Source of the DNA: Gordonia westfalica
GTDB taxonomy: Bacteria > Actinomycetota > Actinomycetes > Mycobacteriales > Mycobacteriaceae
Direction of reading: 5' to 3'
Assembly: GCF_900105725.1 (NCBI RefSeq)
Contig: NZ_FNLM01000036.1
Location: 558,001 to 622,000, forward strand
Length of the DNA stretch: 64,000 nucleotides
This document shows positions 24,481 to 34,946 of this stretch, in pieces (position 1 is the first letter of the stretch; each line of letters starts with the position of its first letter). The notes under the pieces were generated by a model, which was not told where the DNA came from, searched no databases, and saw only the letters and a program-made list of their open reading frames with translations. Both the position numbers and the translations under genes were made by a program.

Positions 24481-26010
24481 CTACGGGTAGTAGGCGCGGC
24501 CTTCGCGCCGCCAGGTCGGCGGCTCTGGATTCGCCGCGAGCAGGCGCTTCACCGTCTTGAACGTCGCGGTCTCGGGAAGCGAGTCGACGATCCGCACGCG
24601 ATGCGGCCACTGTTTCGGGCCGAGATCGTCCTGCGCGGAGAGGAACTCGGTGAACTCACCGGAATCGAGGTCGCCGTCCGCGACGACCACCGCCTCGATC
24701 TCGTCGCCGATCTCCACCGGTATCCCGTGCACCGCGACCTGCCGGATCTGCGGATGCCGCAGCAGGATTCGTTCGATGGGACCGGTACCGAGGTTCTCGC
24801 CGTCGACGCGCAGCCAGTCACCGAGGCGGCCGGCGAAGTGTAGGTACCCGTCGTCGTCGACCCAGGCCAGGTCGCCCGTGTGGTAGATGCCGCCGCGCAT
24901 GCGCTCGGCGGTCGCGTCCGGGTCGTTGTAATAACCGGCGAACAGTCCCGGACCGGAAGAGTTCACGATCTCGCCGATCGCGCCGGTCGGCACGGGTTCT
25001 CCGGTCTCGACGTCGACGACGGCCGTCGGTGCACGAAGCGGACCCAGCGCGTCGTGCGGGGTGTCCGGCGTGCGCGTGATGGCGACACCGCCTTCGGTGG
25101 AACCGAATCCGTCGACGACTCGGCAACCGAACCTCTCGGTGAAGCGCTGCCGGTCGACCGCCGACGCCTCGTTGCCGTACATGATCCGCAGCGAACTCGA
25201 TGCGTCGTCGGGATGCGGGTCGGTGGCGAGGATGTAGTTGAGCGGCTTGCCGACGTAGTTGGCGTAGGTCACGCCATAGCGGTGGAGGTCGGCGACGAAG
25301 CCGCGTGCGGAGAAGCTGCGGCGCAGAGCGATCGACGCGCCGCCGGCGACTGCCACACTCCAGCCCGCGATCATCGCGTTCGAGTGGAACATCGGCATCG
25401 ACAGATAGACGACGTCGTCGGCGCCGATCTCGAAACGCTCGGCGAGCATCGGTCCGCTGACCGCGAAGGTGCGATGCTTGCAGCGAACGGCCTTCGGGTC
25501 GCCGGTGGTTCCCGAGGTGAAGATCAGCATCAGCAGGTCGTCGGGCGCGGCGTCGACGACAGGTGCCGCGAGATCGTCGGACAGAGCCGCTGACCACTCC
25601 GGACCATCGACGTCGACGACGCGGACATCACCGAGATCGACGTCGGCGAGCAGGTCGCGGGTGTCGCTGCCGCACAGCACGATCTGGCAGTCGGCGCGCG
25701 CGACGTCGGCGGCCAGCGCGGTGCCGCGTCGGGTCGTGTTCAGCCCGACGAGCACGAAGCCGTGCCGCGCAGCTGCCGCGAACAGGGCGCTGAACTCCGG
25801 TGTGTTGGAGAGCAGTACGCCGACATGGGGAGGTCGGTCCGGCGACAACCACTCGAGCAGCACACCGGCTCGCGCCGCGGCATCGTGCAGATGGCGTGCC
25901 CAGGGCGTGAACTCCTCCTCGAAGTGCACCCCGCGGTCGGTGACCTCTGTCAGGTCGGCGAGCAGGCCGGTGACCGTGGTCGGCTGGGTCACGGCTCCGG
26001 GAACACTCAC
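24481..26010 (-). CDS. fadD17: steroid side-chain acyl-CoA ligase FadD17
   Basis: A 509-residue ANL ligase for shortened sterol side-chain acids. P-loop 'IFTSGTTGDPKAVRCKH', then 'GFGSTEGGVAI', 'YHTGDLAWVDDDGYLHFAGR', 'GDWLRVDGENLGTGPIERIL' and a C-terminal 'FKTVKRLL' Lys. GTG 26010 overlaps the stop of chsE5 (GTGA). The divergent block fadD17-fadE27-fadE26 / fdxD-hsd4A-yrbE4A reproduces Rv3506 to Rv3501c of M. tuberculosis. It should be co-transcribed from the KstR-controlled promoter before chsE4. Confidence 0.92.
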   Translation of the reverse strand: MSVPGAVTQPTTVTGLLADLTEVTDRGVHFEEEFTPWARHLHDAAARAGVLLEWLSPDRPPHVGVLLSNTPEFSALFAAAARHGFVLVGLNTTRRGTALAADVARADCQIVLCGSDTRDLLADVDLGDVRVVDVDGPEWSAALSDDLAAPVVDAAPDDLLMLIFTSGTTGDPKAVRCKHRTFAVSGPMLAERFEIGADDVVYLSMPMFHSNAMIAGWSVAVAGGASIALRRSFSARGFVADLHRYGVTYANYVGKPLNYILATDPHPDDASSSLRIMYGNEASAVDRQRFTERFGCRVVDGFGSTEGGVAITRTPDTPHDALGPLRAPTAVVDVETGEPVPTGAIGEIVNSSGPGLFAGYYNDPDATAERMRGGIYHTGDLAWVDDDGYLHFAGRLGDWLRVDGENLGTGPIERILLRHPQIRQVAVHGIPVEIGDEIEAVVVADGDLDSGEFTEFLSAQDDLGPKQWPHRVRIVDSLPETATFKTVKRLLAANPEPPTWRREGRAYYP

Positions 26011-27128
26011 GCCGGGGTGGCGGCCAACTCGGAGCCGATCGCACGCACCGACGCCGTCGCGGAACCGTAGGCGAACTCGTTGTGCTTGGCGCGCAGGAAG
26101 TATCGATGGACCGGATGGCTGGTGTCCAGACCGACGCCGCCATGGACATGGACCGTCGTGTGCGCGACCCGATGACCCGCCTCGGCAGCCCAGAACTTGG
26201 CGGTGGCGATCGCGTTGTGGACCTCGGTGGCGTTGTCGGAGTTCGCCAGCAGCCAGGACGCCTGCGTGGTGGTGAGCGAGAGGCCCTGGGCATCGATGTA
26301 TCCGTCGGCCAGACGCTGGGCGACGGCCTGGAACGAACCGATCGCACGGCCGAACTGCTCGCGCTCACGGGCGTATTCGGCGGTCAGTTCGAGTGCGCGC
26401 TGCACGACGCCCGACTGCTCGGCGCTACAGGCCAGCGTGGCCCGTGCCCACAGGGCCCCGGCCACGTCGACACCTGTCAGCACGGCGTCGGAATCGACCG
26501 GCACGGCGTCGAACTCGACCTGTGCGGTGGGGATCAGTCCGGTCGCTCCCGTGGGCGTCACCCGGACGCCGCTCGCGTCGGTGGGAACGGCGACCACCAC
26601 GACGCCGTCGGGTCCGAGGGCATTGACCAGCAACAGATCGGCGGCCTCGGCGTAGGGCACATTGACCTTGACGCCGGACAGTCGCGAACCGTCGGACGAG
26701 AGGGTGGTGGTGGGGGAGTCGGCGGGCGAACCGAGGTCCTCCTCGATGGCCACCGAGACGACGACGCCGCCCGCGGCCCCCGAAGCCAGCACCCGCTGGC
26801 GGAGGCCCGCCGACCCGTGAGCTGCGATCACCGGCAGCGCCGCGACCGCGTGCGGCCCGAACGGAACCCGCGCGAGCACTCGTCCGAGTTCGGTTGCGAC
26901 CAGCGTGTTCTCGACGACGCTCAGATCGCCACCCGCATCGCCCACGAGCTCCGCGGACAACTCGAGCCCCAGCAGACCGGCGCTGCCGAGTTGCTGCCAG
27001 AGGTCGGCGTCGATCGGTGCGCCGGTGGATTCGAGGTCGGCGACGCGTTCGGGCGTGCTGACGGCGGTGGCGATGTCGCGGGCCAGGCCGCGGACGTCGT
27101 CACCGGATTCGGGGAGGGAGAAGTCCAT
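26007..27128 (-). CDS. chsE5: acyl-CoA dehydrogenase subunit ChsE5 (FadE27)
   Basis: A 373-residue acyl-CoA dehydrogenase-fold protein. It opens with 'LGLELSAELVGDAGGDLSVV' and ends with the FAD-contacting region 'ATAKFWAAEAGHRVAHTTVH' followed by 'VHGGVGLDTSHPVHRYFLRA'. Sterol-specific enzymes of this type are alpha2beta2 heterotetramers in which only one subunit carries the catalytic base. ChsE4 and ChsE5 dehydrogenate the long side-chain acyl-CoA. It lies between chsE4 and fadD17 in one operon. Confidence 0.9.
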   Translation of the reverse strand: MDFSLPESGDDVRGLARDIATAVSTPERVADLESTGAPIDADLWQQLGSAGLLGLELSAELVGDAGGDLSVVENTLVATELGRVLARVPFGPHAVAALPVIAAHGSAGLRQRVLASGAAGGVVVSVAIEEDLGSPADSPTTTLSSDGSRLSGVKVNVPYAEAADLLLVNALGPDGVVVVAVPTDASGVRVTPTGATGLIPTAQVEFDAVPVDSDAVLTGVDVAGALWARATLACSAEQSGVVQRALELTAEYAREREQFGRAIGSFQAVAQRLADGYIDAQGLSLTTTQASWLLANSDNATEVHNAIATAKFWAAEAGHRVAHTTVHVHGGVGLDTSHPVHRYFLRAKHNEFAYGSATASVRAIGSELAATPA

Positions 27129-27190
27129 GGTTGCGTCTCCATGTTCGGGATCTGTGTGGTTTCGATACGCCTCGTGCTCGCTGCGCTCGC

Positions 27191-27283
27191 TCGGGGCTAC
27201 TCAGCCAGCGGGGGTGGCTTGTTCGGGGCTGCTCAACCAGCGGGGGGTTGGGGCCGGCTCGGGGCTACTCAACCAGCGGGGGG
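27191..27283. repeat. three tandem copies of a ~25-bp unit
   Basis: TCGGGGCTACTCAACCAGCG recurs near 27191, 27223 and 27259 with small variations and G-rich spacers. It lies in the 164-bp gap between chsE4 and chsE5, downstream of a gctcgctgcgctcgctc motif, and may reduce read-through or act as an mRNA processing site. Confidence 0.6.
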
Positions 27284-27292
27284 CGGGTGGGG

Positions 27293-28495
<1,203 letters not shown>

Positions 28496-28572
28496 CGAAA
28501 CTCCATGGGTGGGTGGCTAGCGTCCGGTCCCCGCTTGTGGTCAAGTTATGGGGGTAAGGCTCGTCTAGTTTC

Positions 28573-28586
28573 TGAAACACGTTCTA
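28573..28586. promoter_or_regulatory. KstR operator, chsE4/fdxD divergent promoter
   Basis: TGAAACACGTTCTA matches TnnAACnnGTTnnA. A second, weaker site TCTAACCTGTTCTG overlaps its end (28583-28596). Confidence 0.75.
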
Positions 28587-28640
28587 ACCTGTTCTGGCAG
28601 CCCCGTCAACAGGCGACGAGCCGGTGAGGAGAGGGTTCTG

Positions 28641-28835
28641 ATGCGTATCAAGGCAGATTTCGACCTTTGCGAGTCCAACGCCATCTGTGTGGGGATGGCG
28701 CCGGATTTCTTCGACCTGGATGACGACGACTACCTGGTCATTCTGCAGGAGGAGATCCCTGCGGACCGCGTCGAGGAACTGCGGCAGGTGGCGGCCAACT
28801 GCCCCAAGTCCGCACTCTCGGTCGAAGAGGACTGA
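28641..28835 (+). CDS. fdxD: ferredoxin FdxD ([3Fe-4S] type)
   Basis: A 64-residue acidic ferredoxin. Cys10, Cys16 and Cys54 ('LCESNAIC', 'NCPKSAL') fit a single [3Fe-4S] cluster; the usual second Cys is replaced by Ala14, which defines the 3Fe class that often serves P450s. It probably passes electrons to the P450s of this region (CYP125 or its paralogue), an inference from location. GAGGAGAGGG precedes ATG 28641. It is equivalent to Rv3503c. Confidence 0.92.
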   Translation: MRIKADFDLCESNAICVGMAPDFFDLDDDDYLVILQEEIPADRVEELRQVAANCPKSALSVEED

Positions 28836-28880
28836 CAGCGGCGGTATTCCCGTTCGGTTCCATCCGATCGGGAATCATGC

Positions 28881-28894
28881 TAGAACAGGTTCTA
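28881..28894. promoter_or_regulatory. KstR operator of the hsd4A-mce4 operon
   Basis: TAGAACAGGTTCTA is an exact consensus match 24 bp before the hsd4A start. It is the only visible control site before the long hsd4A-yrbE4-mce4 series. Confidence 0.85.
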
Positions 28895-28917
28895 GTTTTA
28901 GCTCAGGAGGATGTCGG

Positions 28918-29808
28918 GTGGGTTACTCGTTGGACGGACGCGTCGCGGTCGTCACCGGTGCAGGTGCAGGTCTCGGTCGATCGGAGGCCATCGGTCTCGC
29001 GGCGGAAGGTGCCGCGGTCGTGGTGAACGACCTTCCGGCGGCGCTCGATTCGAGCGATGTCATCGACACGATCACGTCGGCCGGTGGCCGCGCGATCGCC
29101 ATCGCGGGTGACATCGGCGACTCGTCCACCGCGAGCGCGATCATGACCGCGGCGACCGAGCAGCTCGGTTCGCTCGACATCGTCGTGAACAACGCGGGCG
29201 TGGTCCGCGACAAGATGCTGTTCAACATGACCGACGACGACTGGGATCTGGTCATCCGCGTGCACCTGCGGGGCCACTTCCTGCTCAACCGCAATGCGGC
29301 GTCGCACTGGCGTGCGGCGTCGAAGGCCGCTGGTGGTCCGGTCTACGGCCGGATCATCAACACCTCCTCGGAAGCGGGCCTGCTCGGTCCCGAGGGGCAG
29401 GCCAACTACGGTGCCGCCAAGGCCGGCATCACCGCGCTCACGCTGTCCGCGTCGCGAGCACTCAAGCGTTACGGCGTCCGCGCCAACGCCATCTGCCCGC
29501 GCGCGCGGACCGCGATGACCGCGGACGTCTTCGGAGAGGCGCCCACCGACGGCGTCGATCCGCTCGATCCAGCACATGTGGTCCGGCTCGTGACCTACCT
29601 CGCCGGACCCGAGGCCGACGGCGTCACCGGTCAGGTGTTCGTCGTGTACGGCCCCAAGGTCACCCTCATGGCGGCACCCACGATCGACGAGGTGTTCTCC
29701 GCCGACGGCGATGCATGGGACTCCGAGGATCTGGCCAAGACCCTCACGGGCTACTTCGCCGACCGCGATCCGGGACGCACATTCTCGGCAAGCGCTCTGG
29801 TCAACTGA
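28918..29808 (+). CDS. hsd4A: 3-hydroxyacyl-CoA / 17beta-hydroxysteroid dehydrogenase Hsd4A
   Basis: A 296-residue SDR. The cofactor loop is 'AVVTGAGAGLGRSEAIGLA', followed by 'VVNNAGVVRDK', the catalytic Ser in 'RIINTSSEAGLLG' and YxxxK in 'QANYGAAKAGITAL'. The enzyme oxidises 3-hydroxy side-chain CoA esters (and 17beta-hydroxysteroids in the family). GTG 28918 is chosen because CAGGAGGA lies 6-7 bases upstream; the ATG at 28911 is out of frame. It is first in the operon and followed by yrbE4A, as Rv3502c is. Confidence 0.9.
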   Translation: MGYSLDGRVAVVTGAGAGLGRSEAIGLAAEGAAVVVNDLPAALDSSDVIDTITSAGGRAIAIAGDIGDSSTASAIMTAATEQLGSLDIVVNNAGVVRDKMLFNMTDDDWDLVIRVHLRGHFLLNRNAASHWRAASKAAGGPVYGRIINTSSEAGLLGPEGQANYGAAKAGITALTLSASRALKRYGVRANAICPRARTAMTADVFGEAPTDGVDPLDPAHVVRLVTYLAGPEADGVTGQVFVVYGPKVTLMAAPTIDEVFSADGDAWDSEDLAKTLTGYFADRDPGRTFSASALVN

Positions 29809-29871
29809 CCATTTCGTCGAGTTTCTGCGTGATAGGTTTCGCGATGGTGCGAGGGTGAAGGGGGTCCGCTT

Positions 29872-30636
29872 GTGCTGAACAAACTTGCAACGCCCCTCGG
29901 GGGGATCGGCGACTTCGTCGCGCTGGGTGTCGAATCGGCGCGCGAGTTGTTCCATCGCCCGTTCCAGTGGCGGGAGACCGTCGAACAGTCGTGGGCGATC
30001 GCCCGCGTGTCGATGGTGCCGACGCTGCTCGTCGCCATCCCGTTCACGGTGCTCGTGAGCTTCACGCTGAACATCCTGCTGCGCGAGATCGGTGCGCAGG
30101 ACCTGTCCGGCGCCGGCGCGGCCCTGGGCACGATCACCCAGATCGGCCCGATCGTGACCGTGCTGATCGTCGCGGGCGCCGGTGCCACCGCCATCTGCGC
30201 CGACCTCGGAGCCCGCACGATCCGCGAAGAGATCGACGCGATGAAGGTCTTGGGCATCAACCCGATCCACCGTCTCGTCGTCCCGCGCATCGTGGCGTCG
30301 ACGGGCGTCGCCCTGCTGCTGAACAGTCTCGTCTGCACCATCGGCATCGGCGGCGGCTTCATCTTCTCCGTCTATCTCCAAGACGTGAACCCGGGCGCCT
30401 TCGTGGCCAACCTGACCCTGCTCACCGGCTTCGGTGAGCTGATGATCTCCATGGTCAAGGCCGCCTTGTTCGGTCTCTTCGCCGGCATGGTTGGCTGTTA
30501 CCAGGGACTCAACGTCAAGGGAGGCGCGAAGGGTGTCGGCGACGCCGTCAACGAGACAGTCGTGTACTCGTTCATGGCACTGTTCGTCGTCAACGTCGTC
30601 GTCACCGCCGTCGGACTCAAGGCAACGGCGGGCTGA
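29872..30636 (+). CDS. yrbE4A: Mce4 permease subunit YrbE4A
   Basis: A 254-residue MlaE/YrbE-family integral membrane protein, one of two permease subunits of the Mce4 sterol importer. It contains four to five hydrophobic segments ('VPTLLVAIPFTVLVSFTLNI', 'IGPIVTVLIVAGAGATAICA', 'FMALFVVNVVVTAVGL') and the family's cytoplasmic EExDA loop 'GARTIREEIDAMKVLGINPI'. GTG 29872 follows 'gaaggggg'. The next gene starts 3 bp after its stop. Confidence 0.93.
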   Translation: MLNKLATPLGGIGDFVALGVESARELFHRPFQWRETVEQSWAIARVSMVPTLLVAIPFTVLVSFTLNILLREIGAQDLSGAGAALGTITQIGPIVTVLIVAGAGATAICADLGARTIREEIDAMKVLGINPIHRLVVPRIVASTGVALLLNSLVCTIGIGGGFIFSVYLQDVNPGAFVANLTLLTGFGELMISMVKAALFGLFAGMVGCYQGLNVKGGAKGVGDAVNETVVYSFMALFVVNVVVTAVGLKATAG

Positions 30637-30639
30637 GCG

Positions 30640-31491
30640 ATGGTACTTCCCTTCACAACTCGCTTCCGCACCGCGCGCGTCGCGGTGAAACGCGCCGGCG
30701 AGGACTGGGATCAGATCGGCGATCAGGCACTGTTCTACTGGGACAGCGTCGTGTCGATCCCCCGGGCGATCAAGCAGTACAAGAAGGAGACCCTGCGGCT
30801 CATCGCCGAGATCTCCATGGGCACGGGGGCGCTCGCCATGATCGGCGGCACCGTCGTGGTCGTCGGCTTCCTGACGCTGTTCACCGGCGGCACCATCGCC
30901 GTCCAGGGCTACAGCTCGCTGGCCAACATCGGCGTCGAGGCGCTCACCGGCTTCTTCTCGGCCTTCATCAACGTGCGTATCGCGGTGCCGGTGATCTCCG
31001 GCATCGCGTTGGCCGCGACCATCGGCGCCGGTGCGACCGCGCAGCTCGGCGCCATGCGGGTGTCCGAGGAGATCGACGCGCTCGAGACGATGGCCATCTC
31101 CTCGATCCCGTACCTGGTCAGCACCCGGATCATCGCCGGCCTGATCGCGATCATCCCGCTGTACGCACTGGCCTCGCTCGCCTCGTTCCTCGCGAGCCGC
31201 TCGGCGACGGTGTTCCTCTACGGACAGTCACCGGGTGTGTACGACCACTACTTCGACACCTTCCTGATCCCGTCGGACATCCTGTGGTCGTTCGTCCAGG
31301 CCATCTGCATGGCCGTGGCGGTCATGCTCATCCACACCTACTACGGCTACAACGCCTCCGGTGGCCCGGTCGGCGTCGGCGTCGCGGTGGGGAACGCGGT
31401 CCGCGCATCGCTCGTTGTTGTGGTCGTGATCACACTGCTCACCTCCCTCGCCATCTACGGCGCGGACGGCAAGTTCAACCTGGCGGGCTGA
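30640..31491 (+). CDS. yrbE4B: Mce4 permease subunit YrbE4B
   Basis: A 283-residue MlaE-family permease, partner of YrbE4A. It carries the same EExDA loop, 'QLGAMRVSEEIDALETMAIS', and hydrophobic stretches 'GALAMIGGTVVVVGFLTLFT' and 'RIIAGLIAIIPLYALASLAS'. It powers sterol import with a MceG-type ATPase that is not encoded in this window. mce4A starts 3 bp later. Confidence 0.93.
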   Translation: MVLPFTTRFRTARVAVKRAGEDWDQIGDQALFYWDSVVSIPRAIKQYKKETLRLIAEISMGTGALAMIGGTVVVVGFLTLFTGGTIAVQGYSSLANIGVEALTGFFSAFINVRIAVPVISGIALAATIGAGATAQLGAMRVSEEIDALETMAISSIPYLVSTRIIAGLIAIIPLYALASLASFLASRSATVFLYGQSPGVYDHYFDTFLIPSDILWSFVQAICMAVAVMLIHTYYGYNASGGPVGVGVAVGNAVRASLVVVVVITLLTSLAIYGADGKFNLAG

Positions 31492-31494
31492 ACC

Positions 31495-32673
31495 ATGAGC
31501 AGAAAACAAGAACGGACACGGACCACCCGTCGCCTCGCGGCCGTCGTCATGGTCGGGGTGCTTCTCGCCCTGATCATCGGCGCCAGCGCGTCGTTCCTCG
31601 GCGCATTCAAGGGCACCCAGCAGGTCACGCTGGTCGCTCCGCGCGCCGGCCTGGTGATGAACCCCGACGCCAAGGTGAAGCTGCGCGGGGTCGAGGTGGG
31701 GCGCGTCGGCGACATCACCGAACGTGACGGCAATGCCATCCTGACCCTCGACATCGCCGACAGCGAGATGTCGAAGATCCCCGGCAACGTCATCGCCGAC
31801 ATCAAGTCGAACACCATCTTCGGTGCCAAGGCCGTCAACTTCGTGGTCCCGGACGACGATCCCCAGGGGAAGCTCGCCGCGGGTGACGAGATCTCGGCCG
31901 ATCGCGTGGTCGTCGAACTCAACACCGTCTTCCAGCAACTCGTCTCGGTGCTCGCCGAGTTGCAGCCGGAGAAGCTCAACGCGACGCTCGGCGCGGTCGA
32001 CACCGCGCTGTCCGGTCAGGGCGAGGAGGTCGGTGTGGCCCTCGAGCAGCTGACCACGCTGCTGGGAAAGACCAACCCGCACCTGCCGGCGCTCAACCGG
32101 TTGTTCCGCGAGGGCGCGACCGTCACCAACGTGTACGCGGATTCGATGCCGGATCTGCTGCGCACCGTCGACAACTTCACCGTCGTGGGGAACACCCTGG
32201 TGGACAACACCTCCAACCTCGACGCGCTGCTGATCAACGCCACCGGGATGGCCAACACCATCGACGGTGTCATCGCGCCGACGAAGGAGACACTCATCGG
32301 CGCACTGTCGGATCTCAATCCCATTGCCGCGCTGCTCGGTTACAACGCGCCGGGCATCAAGTGCTTCCTGACCGCGGGCGCCGTGGCCTCGGAGGTCGCC
32401 GCCCCGTTCATGGGTGGGCGCAACGGCATGCTCATGCTCGACGCCGGTCTGCTGCCGGGCAAGGACCCCTACCAGTATCCCTACGACCTGCCCAAGGTCG
32501 CGGTCGAGGCACCGCCCACCTGTGCGGGCGGCCTCTCCGACCCGGGCACCACCGAACACGCCCCGTTCTTCGTGGGCGACAACGCACCTCAGCCCTACCA
32601 ACCCAGGACCAAGCCGAAGGTGAACTCGAAGAAGCTGTTCCAGATCCTGTTCGGGGAGCCGCCCCGTGGATAA
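31495..32673 (+). CDS. mce4A: Mce4A
   Basis: A 392-residue Mce-family envelope protein. It has a basic N-terminus, one membrane anchor ('LAAVVMVGVLLALIIGASAS'), an MCE/MlaD domain (about residues 38-118; 'GLVMNPDAKVKLRGVEVGRV') and a long helical region. The tail is Pro/Lys-rich. The six Mce proteins form the periplasmic sterol channel of the Mce4 system. It overlaps mce4B by 8 bp. Confidence 0.93.
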   Translation: MSRKQERTRTTRRLAAVVMVGVLLALIIGASASFLGAFKGTQQVTLVAPRAGLVMNPDAKVKLRGVEVGRVGDITERDGNAILTLDIADSEMSKIPGNVIADIKSNTIFGAKAVNFVVPDDDPQGKLAAGDEISADRVVVELNTVFQQLVSVLAELQPEKLNATLGAVDTALSGQGEEVGVALEQLTTLLGKTNPHLPALNRLFREGATVTNVYADSMPDLLRTVDNFTVVGNTLVDNTSNLDALLINATGMANTIDGVIAPTKETLIGALSDLNPIAALLGYNAPGIKCFLTAGAVASEVAAPFMGGRNGMLMLDAGLLPGKDPYQYPYDLPKVAVEAPPTCAGGLSDPGTTEHAPFFVGDNAPQPYQPRTKPKVNSKKLFQILFGEPPRG

Positions 32674-33724
32674 CCGCGCACGCGCGTTCCGCGCGACCCT
32701 CATCAAGCTCGGCGCGTTCACGGTCGTGATGGTCCTGGTGTTCGTCGCGCTGGTCGTGGTCTTCAGCCGATACCGCTCCGGGGCGTCGAACGAGTTCTCC
32801 GCGGTCTTCACCAGTGCTTCGGCGATGAAGTCGGGCAGCAAGGTCAAGATCGCCGGCGTCGAGGTCGGGGCCGTCGGCGACGTGGGGCTGAACCGTGCCA
32901 ACGAGGCAGTGATCACCTTCTCCGTCGACGAGCAGTACCCGCTCCCGAAATCCGTTCGGGCACTGATCCGTTACGAGAACCTCACCGGTGACCGCTATCT
33001 CGAGCTCCAGCAGGGGGCCGGCGACACCTCGACCTTCCTCGGCGACGGCGCGCAGATCCCGGTCACCCAGACCGAACCGGCGCTCGATCTCGACAAGCTC
33101 GTCGGTGGCTTCAAGCCGCTGTTCCGCACCCTCAACGCCGACGAGGTCAACGCGCTCACCAGCTCGCTGATCGCGGTGTTCCAGGGACAGGGCGGGGCGC
33201 TGAACACCCTGCTGTCCAACACCGCGTCGTTCACCGATGCCCTCGCCGACCGGGATCAGCTCATCGGTGACGTCATCGACAACCTGAACACCACGCTCGC
33301 GACGCTCGACGGCGACCGCGCGGGACTCGACACCAGCGTCGACCTGCTGCAGCAGCTGGTGACCGGGCTCGCCGAGCAGAAGGGCACGATCGGCAACGCC
33401 CTCACGCAGACGTCTCGGGTCACCAACGGTCTCTCCGACCTCCTCTCGACGACCCGGCCCACGCTGCAGTCGATGGTCACCAACACCGGCCGGGTGTCGG
33501 AGGAGCTGCTGGCTGCCGAGCCGTTCGTCCGGAACCTGCTCACGCGCCTGCCGGAGGACTACAAGACCCTGTCCAACCTCGGTTCCTACGGGGCGTGGCT
33601 GCAGATCTACTTCTGCCGCCTGCGTCTCCTGCTCCCCGCACCCGGTGGGCAGACGATCATCTACACCTCGAACAACGTGATGGGTGACACCACCCGTGCG
33701 GGCGGAAGGTGTGACGGCTCATGA
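32666..33724 (+). CDS. mce4B: Mce4B
   Basis: A 352-residue Mce protein. It has an N-terminal anchor ('FTVVMVLVFVALVVVFS'), an MCE domain at about residues 37-115 ('SGSKVKIAGVEVGAVGDVGL', 'YENLTGDRYLELQQG'), and a helical C-terminal part with repeated LL/Asp segments. The GTG start overlaps mce4A. The stop overlaps the mce4C ATG (ATGA). Confidence 0.93.
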   Translation: MDNRARAFRATLIKLGAFTVVMVLVFVALVVVFSRYRSGASNEFSAVFTSASAMKSGSKVKIAGVEVGAVGDVGLNRANEAVITFSVDEQYPLPKSVRALIRYENLTGDRYLELQQGAGDTSTFLGDGAQIPVTQTEPALDLDKLVGGFKPLFRTLNADEVNALTSSLIAVFQGQGGALNTLLSNTASFTDALADRDQLIGDVIDNLNTTLATLDGDRAGLDTSVDLLQQLVTGLAEQKGTIGNALTQTSRVTNGLSDLLSTTRPTLQSMVTNTGRVSEELLAAEPFVRNLLTRLPEDYKTLSNLGSYGAWLQIYFCRLRLLLPAPGGQTIIYTSNNVMGDTTRAGGRCDGS

Positions 33725-34944
33725 GTCTTCCCTTCGGCGGCATGTTCTCCAGCCGCAGAACAGAATCGGACCAGGCCGACATCGCGCGCGAGGAGAAGCA
33801 CGGCGGACGCACCCGCGCCCAGGTCGGTGTCATCGGCATCGTCGTCATCGCCTTGGTGGTCATCACCGCGATGCAGATGGACAAGCTGCCCTACCTGGCG
33901 CCCATCAGCACCTACAGCGCGTACTTCGACGACGCCGGCGGGTTGGCCAAGGGCGACATCGTGTCGGTCTCCGGTGTGCAGGTGGGGACGGTCGAGGGCA
34001 TCGAACTCGCCGGCACCGACCAGGGCACCAAGGTGAAGGTGTCCTTCCGGATGGACGACACCATCGAGATGGGCGACGAGACACAGGCCGCCATCCGCAC
34101 CGAGACCGTGCTGGGCCGCCGCAACCTGACGGTCATCCCGCACGGCGGCGAACGCATCAAACCGGGCGGATCGATCACGCTGGGCAACACCATCGCGCCG
34201 TACTCGCTGCAGGACGCGCTCGAAGGTGCCACCGACACGATCTCCGGAACCGACACCGACCAGCTCAACACCGCGCTGAACACCCTCACGGTCACCTTCT
34301 CCGAGACCCCGGATCAGGTGCAGGGCGCGGTCGACGGCGTCGCCCGACTGTCGAAGGCCGTCGCCGACCGCGACGACGAACTCCGGGCCCTGCTCGCCAA
34401 GGCCAACCAGGTCAGCAAGATCGTCGGGGACCGCAACGACCAGATCAACCGACTGCTCATCGACGCCAACGCACTCGTCGGCGAGATCGAGATGCGCCGG
34501 TATGCGCTCGACCAGCTGATCAAGGGGATCGGCGACGTCACCACGCAGCTGCGCGGCTTCATCGCCGAGAACAACGCCCAGCTGACACCGGTGCTCGAGA
34601 AGTTCGATCGCGTGGCGAACATCCTCACCGACAACGAGAAGAACCTGAAGGAGACGATCGACCGGTTGGGTCCGTTCGCCAACACCCTCGGTGAAGCCGT
34701 CGCATCCGGTCCCAACTTCGATTCCCTGGTCGGCCTGAACACCTTCGGCGACTACACCGCCATCTTCCTGAACGCGCTGCGCGGCCGGTACCCGCAGGTC
34801 TGGCAGTCGCTGATGTACTCTGCTTTCCCGCTGATCCCGGACAACTACAAGCTGGGCCCGCCGGACAACACCGACACCCCGCGCGGTCCGCTGCCGTCCC
34901 CGACCTATCCCAAACCGGCACCGACCACGAGAGGAGGACGGTGA
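33721..34944 (+). CDS. mce4C: Mce4C
   Basis: A 407-residue Mce protein. It has a Lys/Arg/Glu-rich start, an anchor ('AQVGVIGIVVIALVVITAMQ'), an MCE domain ('GGLAKGDIVSVSGVQVGTVE', 'ETVLGRRNLTVIPHGG') and a long coiled region with 'LLIDANALVGEIEMRRYALD'. The C-terminus is Pro-rich ('TPRGPLPSPTYPKPAPTTRG'). The stop overlaps mce4D. Confidence 0.93.
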   Translation: MSLPFGGMFSSRRTESDQADIAREEKHGGRTRAQVGVIGIVVIALVVITAMQMDKLPYLAPISTYSAYFDDAGGLAKGDIVSVSGVQVGTVEGIELAGTDQGTKVKVSFRMDDTIEMGDETQAAIRTETVLGRRNLTVIPHGGERIKPGGSITLGNTIAPYSLQDALEGATDTISGTDTDQLNTALNTLTVTFSETPDQVQGAVDGVARLSKAVADRDDELRALLAKANQVSKIVGDRNDQINRLLIDANALVGEIEMRRYALDQLIKGIGDVTTQLRGFIAENNAQLTPVLEKFDRVANILTDNEKNLKETIDRLGPFANTLGEAVASGPNFDSLVGLNTFGDYTAIFLNALRGRYPQVWQSLMYSAFPLIPDNYKLGPPDNTDTPRGPLPSPTYPKPAPTTRGGR

Positions 34945-34946
34945 CC

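Noticed and set aside
27160..27292. CRISPR or phage attachment site
   Set aside because: Short, G-rich degenerate tandem units; no spacers, integrase or tRNA gene nearby.
28903..30381. Minus-strand open frame of 492 codons opposite hsd4A-yrbE4A
   Set aside because: Same antisense artefact; the sense genes have full motifs.
31228..32916. Long minus-strand open frame (562 codons) opposite yrbE4B-mce4B
   Set aside because: Antisense shadow of high-GC coding sequence, rich in Arg/His/Asp/Val/Gly, no domain; the plus strand has clear Mce genes.
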